Source of the DNA: CAZADA01 sp964568975
Lineage (GTDB): Bacteria > Pseudomonadota > Alphaproteobacteria > Caulobacterales > Maricaulaceae
DNA length: 64,000 nucleotides
Direction of reading: 5' to 3'
Assembly: GCA_964568975.1 (NCBI GenBank)
Contig: CAZMSO010000003.1
Location: 1-64,000, forward strand
Shown: in pieces, positions 8,689 through 16,680 of the stretch
Position numbering within the stretch: the first letter of the stretch is position 1
How the letters are laid out: the number at the start of each line of letters is the position of its first letter
Notes under the pieces: model-generated
The model's input: the letters and a program-made list of their open reading frames with translations, nothing else
Told to the model about the DNA's origin: nothing
Databases searched by the model: none
Made by a program: the position numbers and the translations under genes

Positions 8689-9759
8689 ATGGCTGGCGCG
8701 CCGCGAGACGCCGACATCGATGTCTCTGTTGTGATCCCGTGCTACAACAGCGCGCAATGGCTCGATCGCAGCATTACGGCGCTTTTGCTGCAAAGCGGTG
8801 TTCAATGCGAAATCATCGTGGTCGATGACGGATCCACTGATGAATCTCTCGAGACACTCAAAAAACATGTGAGAGATATTACAGTCTTGAGCAACCCTTA
8901 TATTGGCGCTTGCCACGCACGCAATTTTGGCTTTCGCGCATCTCGGGGCTCTTATGTGGTGTTTCACGACGCCGATGATTATGTAAGCGCCGATTTCCTC
9001 GCTGGCCAGCTGCACGCCGCGCGCGAGGAGAATGCCGACCTCGTGGTGGGACAATGCCAGGACGTGTTTGATTGGGGGCCGCCGCCGCGTCGTCGGCGTC
9101 CGCCGCGGATCGACAGCGCGCGCAATCTCATCTGCGACTGGCTGACGGGTCGGTTCGTGCCGCCGTGCGCCTTGCTATGGCGGCGGGGCTTCGTGGAGGC
9201 GGTGGGCGGGTGGAACCCGGCCTTGTTGCGGGGCCAGGATGGCGACTTCTTGCTGCGGGCCGCACTTTTGCAGCCTCGCATGGCGCGCGGACGCGCGGGC
9301 GTGGCCTCGTACTTCCATCACCGATCAGAGGGCCGCATCACTAACAATGCGAGCGAACGGCACGTCGCCGATAGTTTCGAGGTGCTGGACGCGTTTTGGG
9401 CCAACGCCGGCGAGGCGTTGCGCGGCGATGATCACGTGCGCCGCGCGGTGTCGATTGTCACGCATCGCGCCGAGCGGGAAGCGTGCATGCACGGGTTTGT
9501 CGAGTTAGAGGCCGATATCCGCGCCTTCCGCCGCGCGAGCGGCTTTCCCCGGTATGACGGGCGGATCACTCACCGGGTGTTCGCCGCATTGTTTGGGCTT
9601 CGGCGAAAAGAAGCCCTTGCGTGGGGGCCGTGGGCGTCTGTGAAGTCGGCGATCGGTCTGATTGTGACGGCGTGTCGTCGGGTGGTGCGCGGCCCATCGC
9701 GTCAGGAGGCTGCAGCGCATGACAACCGTGGCGGCGAGCGCTTGGGCCAAGTGCGCTGA
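8689..9759 (+). CDS. Family 2 glycosyltransferase
   Basis: Inverting GT-A enzyme that probably adds a sugar to a lipid-linked glycan on the cytoplasmic face of the membrane. The 356 aa product opens with VSVVIPCYNSAQWLDRSI, then IIVVDDGSTDESL and GACHARNFGFRASRGSYV. The metal-binding acidic cluster is FHDADDY, and an RGQDGDFLLRAAL segment supplies the downstream ED-like region. I took the ATG at 8689; a GTG at 8650 would add 13 residues, and neither has a clear ribosome site. The 3' end overlaps the next glycosyltransferase by one base (TGATG). Part of the N-terminal coding region is AT-richer than its surroundings, hinting at separate origin, as often in polysaccharide loci. Confidence 0.88.
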   Translation: MAGAPRDADIDVSVVIPCYNSAQWLDRSITALLLQSGVQCEIIVVDDGSTDESLETLKKHVRDITVLSNPYIGACHARNFGFRASRGSYVVFHDADDYVSADFLAGQLHAAREENADLVVGQCQDVFDWGPPPRRRRPPRIDSARNLICDWLTGRFVPPCALLWRRGFVEAVGGWNPALLRGQDGDFLLRAALLQPRMARGRAGVASYFHHRSEGRITNNASERHVADSFEVLDAFWANAGEALRGDDHVRRAVSIVTHRAEREACMHGFVELEADIRAFRRASGFPRYDGRITHRVFAALFGLRRKEALAWGPWASVKSAIGLIVTACRRVVRGPSRQEAAAHDNRGGERLGQVR

Positions 9760-11033
9760 TGCGGATCGCCTTTGTTGTGACGTCATTTCCCGAAGGCGCG
9801 CCGGGCGTTGTCGCGCCCAGCGCCCTCGCCTTCGCGCGCCGAGGCCACGCCGTCCACATTCTGGAGCTCGCGACCACGCGTCCTGCGGGCGCGCCGACGC
9901 CGCCAGTCTTTCCCGCGCATGTGCCTGTGACGGTGCGCGCGATTGCGTCGCCGCAGAGTCCATGGCGGCGTCCGTGGCGGCGGGCGGCTGCAGCGCCCCG
10001 CGCACAGTGGGGCGGCTTGCGGCGCAGCGGAGGGGCTGGGTCCGGCGCCGCCCCCGCGCCGACGCCGGGTGAGGCGCCCCACGCCCACGGCGCTGAGGCT
10101 TTTGACGTCCTCTATTGTCAATCTGCGGCTCTCGCCCACACCATTATGACGCGGCGATCGGCCGGCGTCGTCCGCGGCCGCGTGATCGTTCATGTTCGCG
10201 ATGACGACGTGACGCGGCCCGCCCGCGAGCGGGGCGAGACAGATCAGATTAGGGCATGCCGCGACGCCGACTATTTCGTGGCGTCGTCCAGCTTCGCCAA
10301 AGACGCCGCAGTGGCGCTGGGATGTCCGGCGGAACGCGTCAGCGTGATCGGCGCGGGCGTGCGCGTAAACGACATTCCGTTTCGCGCGCCGCGAGCGGTT
10401 GAGGCCGGGCCGATCCGCTTCATCAGCATGGGCCCCTTAACGGCGCAAAAGGGCTTTCATCGGGCCCTTGGGGCCCTGGCGCGCCTGCGCGGCAAAGGCC
10501 TGGCTGTGACGTATGATCTGATTGGCGACGGGAGCGAGCGTGAACACCTTGGAGCGTTAGCGGCTCGCCTGGGGCTCAGCGAGAGCGTGCGCTTCCATGG
10601 CGCGTGTTCGACGATGGCGGCCCATCGCCTGCTCGACGCCGCGCATGTGATGCTCGCCCCGTCCATGCGCACCCGCGAGGGCGTGATCGACGCCGCGCCC
10701 GACGCTGTGCAGCAAGCGATGGCCATGGGCGTGCCGGTGGTCGCGACGCGCCACGCCAGTCTCGCTGATTTGGTGCGTGACGGGGTCACGGGCGTGTTGG
10801 TGCGCGAGAATGACGCCATCGCGCTGGGCAATGGCGTTCTCGCGCTTTTGGAGCGCAATGACGATTGGCCGGCTATGGCCGCGCGCGGCCGCGACCATCT
10901 CCGTCAGTCCTTTTCGGTGGAGGCGGTGACGGACAAGCTCTTGAGCGCCTACACAGCCGCCCAGACCGCGCCAAGCGCGGGCGATCATCGTGACGCTCAT
11001 ACTCTCAATGCGGCGGCGGGCCCGCACTCCTGA
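9759..11033 (+). CDS. Family 4 glycosyltransferase
   Basis: Retaining GT-B transferase of 424 aa. The N-terminal domain has MRIAFVVTSFPEGAPGV and a GHAVHILELA strand-helix. The C-terminal domain shows RFISMGPLTAQKGFHRALGA, YDLIGDGSEREHL and the nucleotide-sugar segment MAMGVPVVATRHASLADLV, where the usual acidic E-x7-E is partly replaced (APSMRTREGVIDAAPDAVQQA). An unusually long Ala/Pro/Arg-rich insert occupies about residues 60-105, between the first strands. It is coupled to the preceding family 2 transferase by stop/start overlap. Together with the opposing flippase it forms a small exopolysaccharide or O-antigen-like locus. Donor and acceptor are unknown. Confidence 0.87.
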   Translation: MRIAFVVTSFPEGAPGVVAPSALAFARRGHAVHILELATTRPAGAPTPPVFPAHVPVTVRAIASPQSPWRRPWRRAAAAPRAQWGGLRRSGGAGSGAAPAPTPGEAPHAHGAEAFDVLYCQSAALAHTIMTRRSAGVVRGRVIVHVRDDDVTRPARERGETDQIRACRDADYFVASSSFAKDAAVALGCPAERVSVIGAGVRVNDIPFRAPRAVEAGPIRFISMGPLTAQKGFHRALGALARLRGKGLAVTYDLIGDGSEREHLGALAARLGLSESVRFHGACSTMAAHRLLDAAHVMLAPSMRTREGVIDAAPDAVQQAMAMGVPVVATRHASLADLVRDGVTGVLVRENDAIALGNGVLALLERNDDWPAMAARGRDHLRQSFSVEAVTDKLLSAYTAAQTAPSAGDHRDAHTLNAAAGPHS

Positions 11034-11160
11034 GCGAACCCGACGCCCGCGGGGTGTGACGCGCCGATCGCGCGTTGGGAGCATGGGAGCGGCCGGCGCC
11101 GTCGATCGTGACCGTCCGCGTCCCGGCCCGCGAGGGCGTGGCCGGTTTGTGTGGATCGCG

Positions 11161-12633
11161 TCAGCGCGGCGTGCGGGCGGCGGGGCGGAGGGCCGCGATC
11201 AGCCAGTGGACAATCATGGTGAACCGTTGGCGGGCGAAGAGCGCTAAAAGACCGGCATAGGCGACGACTCCAACGCCGACCAAGGCCGCCAGGGCGGCCA
11301 CAGCGGGGAACGCCGTCGCCGGCCCCGCCCCCAGCCACGCCACCAGCACCGCCATCGCGCCAGCGCACAGCCACACGCCTGCGACCGCTCCGGTGATCTG
11401 GCCAAGACCAACCCCCACAGCGCGCCCCGACACCAGCGCCGTCCACGCCGCCTCAGCGGTGTCCGCCGCCACACGGGCGCAGCCCGCTGCGATCGGGCCC
11501 AATGGCGCGCACGCGAGCAGCACGCACGCCATCGCCACAACGCCGACCACGCGCCGTTGAAGATTAAGCGCCGGGCGGCCAATCACCAGCGTCGCGGTGT
11601 TGAGACCTTGCACGACGGCGACCACGGCGGCGCCGAGGGCCATCAGGATAGCGATGGCGATCGCCTCCTCCCAGCCCGGCCCGGCGAGGAGCGGCACAAG
11701 CGTGGGGCTCACCGCCGCGACGCCGAGAAACATCGGCACAGCGATCAAGGATGTGACGGCGGCGACATCCCCCACACGCGCCGGCAGGGCGTCAACCTGG
11801 CGCGCGGCGGACACAAGGCTTGGATAGGCGAGATTATGGGCGATCGTGTTGAACGCGCCGCGGATCGGCTCAACTATGCGCATCGCCATGTTCACTTGGC
11901 CGAGGGCGGACAATCCCAAGGTCGCCCCGACTCCGTAATTTAATAAAAAATAGCTGAAGTTCTCAACAAAACGCGCACCGAGGGAGATCCGTGCAAACGA
12001 AGACAATTCCCGCAGCCGCGCAACGTTAAGGCGCGGCGGGATGATCACGCCCAAACTCGCCGCCAAGATCACGCCTTGCACAATCACGGTCGTGATGCGG
12101 AAGCTGATGATGGCCCAGGCTCCCGCGCGCGGCGCAAGGACAGCGATGGCCACGGCGGCGCACGCGCCGGAGATGTGTGCAAGCAAACTTGCGCGCGCCA
12201 TAGTGTTGAAGCGTCGCCGCCGGCGTGCAAGCGCGGTGAGCGTCACCGTGACGGCGTTGGCGTACAGCAACACACACGCGCCCACGAGGAGGTCGCCAAG
12301 CTCCGGCGCGTCCAGCGCCGCGGCGATGACGTCGCGTGCGGCGATGATCGCGGCGGTGAAGCCCACAGACACTAGCCACGACGCCGCCAACGCGCTTTCC
12401 AGGTGTGCGCGCCGCAACCGGCGGCGCTGCACCAGCGCCTCCTCAAAGGGGACGCCCCCCGCGATTGTGACGATGAGCGTGATCAAGCTCAGCGCCAACG
12501 CCGCTGCGCCAAAGCTTTCCGGCGCGATCAGGCGGGCGAGCGCAGCCGTCACCGCCACTTGCAGCACCAGGCGTCCGGCGGCGTCGGCCGCGGCGCCGCT
12601 AAGCCAAGAAAGCAAACGGCTGGCCTGCATCAT
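11161..12633 (-). CDS. Wzx-type oligosaccharide flippase
   Basis: Integral membrane protein of 490 aa from the MOP superfamily, expected to flip undecaprenyl-linked oligosaccharide across the inner membrane. About 12-14 hydrophobic segments run through the sequence. The N-terminal part LARLIAPESFGAAALALS matches the lipopolysaccharide-biosynthesis branch (LxPxxFG). The start at 12633 has AAGGGGGG directly upstream, and a second ATG follows at once. The open frame extends 28 codons further, but that part is not conserved. It converges with the two glycosyltransferases and lies next to a broken glycosidase. C-terminal segments are alanine/valine-rich with no recognisable extra domain. Confidence 0.86.
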   Translation of the reverse strand: MMQASRLLSWLSGAAADAAGRLVLQVAVTAALARLIAPESFGAAALALSLITLIVTIAGGVPFEEALVQRRRLRRAHLESALAASWLVSVGFTAAIIAARDVIAAALDAPELGDLLVGACVLLYANAVTVTLTALARRRRRFNTMARASLLAHISGACAAVAIAVLAPRAGAWAIISFRITTVIVQGVILAASLGVIIPPRLNVARLRELSSFARISLGARFVENFSYFLLNYGVGATLGLSALGQVNMAMRIVEPIRGAFNTIAHNLAYPSLVSAARQVDALPARVGDVAAVTSLIAVPMFLGVAAVSPTLVPLLAGPGWEEAIAIAILMALGAAVVAVVQGLNTATLVIGRPALNLQRRVVGVVAMACVLLACAPLGPIAAGCARVAADTAEAAWTALVSGRAVGVGLGQITGAVAGVWLCAGAMAVLVAWLGAGPATAFPAVAALAALVGVGVVAYAGLLALFARQRFTMIVHWLIAALRPAARTPR

Positions 12634-12729
12634 CCCCCCCCTTGCGCCGCGTCGCCCACCCGTTTCGTCCGGTGCTGACGTCGCCCCGTACTGACGTCGC
12701 CCCATGCTGGCGGCCAAGCAGGCCCGGCT

Positions 12730-13306
12730 TTAGCGGATCGTGAGCGCTTTTGGCATGGCGACGGCGTCGGCGACTATGGAAGCGCCATCGTCGTCGCGAC
12801 CGGTGGAGCTCTCACGCCCCAGTCTATCGCCGGCGAAGCAAGGCTCAAGCCGCGGAGGCGCCGCGACGATGGCGATCGCGGCGGAGGCGCTGTCAGGCGC
12901 GATCTCCACCGCCTCGGCGTGGTGCTGGCGCGCCTGCGCCCTGGAGGTTGAACCTCTGGGCCCAACGGACGCCCTCCGCCTCCCGGTCCATCCAGGTCGG
13001 CTGGTGTGTGTAAGGCGGCGCGTCGCCGGCTTTGTTGGTCCAACGAATGGGAACGCGCACTGTGTCAAAGACCATGCCGGCAATGGCGCAGAAATCCGTC
13101 CGTTTAATATATCGACTCCAGTCACCTTCACTGGGCAAACCTTCGATTTGACCACCCACAGTCACCCAAAACCTCACAGGAACGTCTTGTTCTGACGCCA
13201 CGCCGCTCACGCCCAATGCAAATACAAAAATGAAGCCGCTCGCAACGCATCTTGAGCGCAGACATGCTGCAACTGATCCAATATGAGCGCTGCGACCTTT
13301 AATCAT
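12730..13306 (-). pseudogene. Decayed exported GH5 glycosidase
   Basis: On the minus strand from 13306 one frame gives a signal-peptide-like N-terminus (FIFVFALGVSGVASEQ) and then a stretch matching glycoside hydrolase family 5: GLPSEGDWSRYI, FCAIAGMVFDTVRVPIRW, APPYT and RWAQRFNLQ. These correspond to the EGxW, FDTVRIPIRW and PYT elements at the start of the GH5 barrel. Near 12960 the match moves to another frame, where QHHAEAVEIAPD resembles the conserved HH region. That frame ends at 12730. The remaining barrel, with both catalytic glutamates, is missing. It is therefore a frameshifted and truncated remnant. Its place beside the flippase suggests it once trimmed the polysaccharide made here. 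The 5' part is AT-richer than its neighbours. Confidence 0.72.
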
Positions 13307-13559
13307 GAATGCCTTTGTGACCTGAGATACCTTATCCGTACACAAATTCTGCATGACTCTAAGGGCGAGCCGCGGTCAAGGCGCGCAGCGGCATGTGCGC
13401 TCATGGGAGTCAGTCGGTTCCAGCGCATGCGCCCGCGGCCGCGCGAGACACAGCGTCGTCACGCGCCGCTCGCGGGAGTGTGCGCGTGCGTGTGTCGCGC
13501 CCTCTCGCGACGGGTGCGACGGTGAGCGCTCTGTCGTCGCTCACGGAAAGGATGCGCTT

Positions 13560-14120
13560 ATGATCCGCCTGCTTCTGATCGCCGGAGGCGTGGTCGCGCT
13601 TGGGGTCGTCGGGCGCGCCGCCGCCCAGGAGAACGGTGCGGACGGCGACGCCGCTGACACCGCCGGCCCGATGACGGGCGAACGCCTCGGCGCGATCGTG
13701 CGCACCCTCGACCCGAACGCCGAAGGATCCCCGAACGGCTATGACTTGGTGATCGGCGAGCGCCCGGTGACGATCATCTTTGATGAAACCGCCGATCGCA
13801 TGCGCATCCTCACCCCGATCGCGCCGGCTGACCCAGCGGGCGAGGCGCTGCTGACGCGCATGATGCAGGCGAATTTCGACGCGGTCCTCGACGCCCGTTA
13901 CGCGATCGCCCAGGACGTGATTTGGAGCGTCTACATCCATCCCTTAAGCCCGCTGACAGATGAACAGGCCTTGTCGGGCCTCGCGCAAACGGTCACGGCG
14001 GCGGAGACGTTTGGAACAACATTCTCCTCCGGCGCGCTGGTGTTCGGCGGCGGCGACAGCAGCGATTTGCACGAGCGTTTGCTTGAGCAATTTGAGGCGG
14101 CTGGCGGCCAAGGCATTTAA
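13560..14120 (+). CDS. Putative exported YbjN/CesT-like protein
   Basis: The product of 186 aa starts with a likely signal peptide (MIRLLLIAGGVVALGVVGRAAAQ, cleavage after AAA). The mature part has a two-layer sandwich look: GYDLVIGERPVTIIFDE, RMRILTPIAP, ALLTRMMQANFDAVLDARYAI, VIWSVYIHPLSPLTDEQAL and a final helix. This strand-helix order and the phrase LMxxNF...ARYAI..D.IW....P resemble the YbjN / type III chaperone-like superfamily, but the family is divergent and the call rests on pattern only. AAAGGA lies eight bases before the ATG. The next gene, a TauE permease, starts 50 bases later on the same strand. Confidence 0.6.
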   Translation: MIRLLLIAGGVVALGVVGRAAAQENGADGDAADTAGPMTGERLGAIVRTLDPNAEGSPNGYDLVIGERPVTIIFDETADRMRILTPIAPADPAGEALLTRMMQANFDAVLDARYAIAQDVIWSVYIHPLSPLTDEQALSGLAQTVTAAETFGTTFSSGALVFGGGDSSDLHERLLEQFEAAGGQGI

Positions 14121-14151
14121 GGCGCCGCCGGCGAAACACGCGGAAGCCTAA

Positions 14152-14168
14152 CGGGTGTAGAACACCCG
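14152..14168 (+). promoter_or_regulatory. Hairpin abutting the tauE-like start codon
   Basis: CGGGTGT-AGA-ACACCCG forms a perfect 7-bp stem with a three-base loop that ends two bases before the ATG at 14171. No Shine-Dalgarno is free between stem and start, and no T-run follows, so it is not a classical terminator. It could limit translation initiation or serve as an mRNA-stabilising element. Confidence 0.4.
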
Positions 14169-14170
14169 CT

Positions 14171-14923
14171 ATGGCGCTTCTTCCTCCTGACGTCGCGCCG
14201 GTGTTCGCCGGCGTGCTCATTGTTGCGAGCTTTTTCACGTCCGCCTTGACCGCGGCGTTTGGCATCGGCGGCGGCGTGTCGTTGTTGGCCGTGATGGCGG
14301 CGGGCCTGCCGCTAACGACCGTGATCCCGGTCCATGGCGTCGTGCAGCTTGGCTCGAATGCGGGACGCGCGGCGGTGCAGCGCGCTCACATCGACTGGGC
14401 GGTGACGGCCTGGTTTTGCGGCGGGGGCGCTGTTGGCGCGGCGATTGGCGGCGCCACGGTCGTCAACGCGCCGGACGCACCGCTGAAGCTTGCGGTCGCG
14501 GCGTTCATTCTGTTTGCGGTGTGGGGGCCGAAGCCGCGGGGGTTTGGCCGTGGGCGGGGCGCAGCGGCCCGCGGCGGCGCGCTGGGCGGGCTGGTGACGA
14601 TGTATGTCGGCGCGACGGGCCCGTTCACGGCGGCGGTGTTGGCCGCCCAGCGTCTCGATCGGCTGGCGCAAGTCGCGACCTTTTCACTCTGCATGAGCGT
14701 CCAACATGTGCTGAAGGTGATCGCGTTTGGAATTCTAGGCTTCGCGTTCGGGCCTTGGGTGCTGCTTGTGACGGCCATGATCGTCTCCGGTTTCGCCGGG
14801 ACGCTGGCGGGCGGGCGGCTGCTGCGGGCGATGCCGGAGGCGGTGTTCCGGTTTGGCTTTCGTTTCTTAATGACAGGCCTTGCGATGTTGATCGGCGTCA
14901 CTGGCCTGCGCGGGCTGATCTAG
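14171..14923 (+). CDS. TauE/SafE-family sulfite/anion exporter
   Basis: Inner-membrane permease of 250 aa with about eight hydrophobic segments and the internal two-fold repeat of the TauE/SafE family. The first half carries FGIGGGVSLLAVMAAGLPL and VIPVHGVVQLGSNAGRA, and the second half carries the paired glycine-rich GGLVTMYVGATGPFTAAV. The family exports sulfite, sulfoacetate or other small organosulfur anions; the substrate here is unknown. The gene lies 50 bases after the exported YbjN-like gene, with a hairpin directly in front of its ATG, and converges with the sugar dehydrogenase (6 bases between stops). Confidence 0.9.
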   Translation: MALLPPDVAPVFAGVLIVASFFTSALTAAFGIGGGVSLLAVMAAGLPLTTVIPVHGVVQLGSNAGRAAVQRAHIDWAVTAWFCGGGAVGAAIGGATVVNAPDAPLKLAVAAFILFAVWGPKPRGFGRGRGAAARGGALGGLVTMYVGATGPFTAAVLAAQRLDRLAQVATFSLCMSVQHVLKVIAFGILGFAFGPWVLLVTAMIVSGFAGTLAGGRLLRAMPEAVFRFGFRFLMTGLAMLIGVTGLRGLI

Positions 14924-14929
14924 CCGCTG

Positions 14930-16546
14930 TTAAGGCGCGCGGAACGCCTTCAAGAGCGCAATGATCTCTGCGCGCGTGGCGCGGTCATCCTCAAGACCCA
15001 TCGCGACCATAGCGCCGCCGGGGGCGAACGCTTGGGGATCGGCGAGATAAGCGTCCAGGCGCGCCTCGCTCCACCGACCGCCGACGCGCTTCAACGCCTG
15101 CGAATAGCGCGGAAAATCCGCCCGCGCGACGCGGCGGCCGACCACGCCTTCAAGGTCCGGGGCCGCGGCGTTCGCCCCGCCCGCGGCATGGCACTCCCAG
15201 CATTGATCAAACACCGCCTCCGCCCGCGGGCTCAGATCCGCGCGCGCCGCGGCTAAGGCCTCCCGCGCGCGATCCACGCCCGGACGCACGACAATCAGCT
15301 CCTCATCATCAGTCCATAGGAGGATCGGTCCCGCGGCGTGCTGATGCACATAGCGCACCCGCGCGCCCACCTGGATCGGCTCCGCGACAATCACCCGCCC
15401 CTCGCGGACATGGAGGCGAAACACGGTCTCTCCCGCCATGGAGCCCACAAGCAGGTCGCCCTCCCAGGCCGGATGAAATCCCGTAACGGCGTCGAGATGA
15501 GAAATCCCGAAACTCGGCACCCACGCATAAATGGGGCGGATGAATTCCGGCTGGTCGTGGCGGCCCGGCGCGGGCGCTAGCGGCCAATCCTTAGTGCCGT
15601 AATGAACGCCATAGCTTGCGTAAGGCCAACCGTAATTGCCGCCTTCAACCAAGAGGTTGAGCTCGTCGCCGCCCTGGGGGCCATGCTCCAGCGCCCAAAT
15701 GCGGCCATCGTCCGCGACGGTCAGGCCTTGATTGTTACGGTGGCCTTTGGAGAACACCGTCGCTGCACCCGTGTCCACGTTGATCCGGTGAGTCTTGCCG
15801 TAATCGACGTCGTCCATCTGGGCCCAAGGCGCGTCGCTGTTGCGCCCGTCATGCTGAAAGTCGCCGACGTTTAAAAGCACATGCGCATCATCCAGCACCG
15901 CCATACGCCCGCCCGTCATGTGCAAGGCGAAGGGCGTTCCTTTCTGTTTCACGCCCACGCAGGGCTCGGAGGTGAACACGGTGCGCCAATCCTGCGCCTC
16001 GGCGACGAGGGCGGCCACCGCCGCCGGCGTGTCTGGAACCTCCAAGGCGCTCAGCCGCATGTGGAAGCACTCGCCTTCCCTGTTCATGTGCATGTGCGCG
16101 ATGAGGAGCAGCGACCGCCCCGGCCGCTGGAGATAGGCGATGTCGAGATGGCGGATCCGGTCGGTGCGGATGCGCACGCCGAGCTTGTCCTCCAGCGGCG
16201 GCACGCCGGCGCGATTGGAGACCGGCGCGGCGATGGCTAACGGCTCCACGCCGCCGGTCGCAAGATCATAGGTCCACAGCCGCCCCGCGCCGGACAGCAC
16301 CAGCGCGTCATCGCCAAAGCTGGTCACCGCGCCGCCGCGATCGGCTCTGCGCCCCGGCGCGAAATCCGTGCGCTCAACAGCGAGCGTGACGAGGTTGGTG
16401 TCGATCACGCGGGTTGCGCCGCCGCGGAGGCGGTCTGCACCCCACAGCATCCACGCCGTCGCCGCGCCGGCGACGCCAAAGGCCAGCGCTGCAGCGAGGA
16501 CGGCCCACCGCGCGCCAGGCCGCCGGGTTGTCTTGGATGTGGTCAC
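14930..16546 (-). CDS. Membrane-anchored PQQ-type sugar dehydrogenase fused to cytochrome c
   Basis: A 538 aa periplasmic enzyme: an N-terminal anchor (AVLAAALAFGVAGAATAWML), a six-bladed soluble glucose/sorbosone dehydrogenase-type propeller, and a C-terminal class I cytochrome c. In the propeller are GHRNNQGLTVADDGRIWALE and HGPQGGDELNLLVEGGNYGWP, the region that binds PQQ and the substrate in this fold. The haem site is CWECH at about residues 449-453 with a probable methionine ligand near MVAMGLEDD. Such fusions pass electrons from aldose or polyol oxidation straight to a cytochrome. The c-haem part fits the ccm genes present elsewhere in the window. Actual cofactor and substrate are inferred from the fold. 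Confidence 0.85.
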   Translation of the reverse strand: MTTSKTTRRPGARWAVLAAALAFGVAGAATAWMLWGADRLRGGATRVIDTNLVTLAVERTDFAPGRRADRGGAVTSFGDDALVLSGAGRLWTYDLATGGVEPLAIAAPVSNRAGVPPLEDKLGVRIRTDRIRHLDIAYLQRPGRSLLLIAHMHMNREGECFHMRLSALEVPDTPAAVAALVAEAQDWRTVFTSEPCVGVKQKGTPFALHMTGGRMAVLDDAHVLLNVGDFQHDGRNSDAPWAQMDDVDYGKTHRINVDTGAATVFSKGHRNNQGLTVADDGRIWALEHGPQGGDELNLLVEGGNYGWPYASYGVHYGTKDWPLAPAPGRHDQPEFIRPIYAWVPSFGISHLDAVTGFHPAWEGDLLVGSMAGETVFRLHVREGRVIVAEPIQVGARVRYVHQHAAGPILLWTDDEELIVVRPGVDRAREALAAARADLSPRAEAVFDQCWECHAAGGANAAAPDLEGVVGRRVARADFPRYSQALKRVGGRWSEARLDAYLADPQAFAPGGAMVAMGLEDDRATRAEIIALLKAFRAP

Positions 16547-16680
16547 GACTGCTCCTTTGTGCGCCGCGTGCGCCGGCCCCCTGCGCCGCCAGCCTCCGGT
16601 GATAGGCGCGGGGGCGTTGCTGCGGCAAGACCAGAGCGCCGCGGCTGGCCAAGGCCGCGCGGATCAGCCACATCAGCCCT

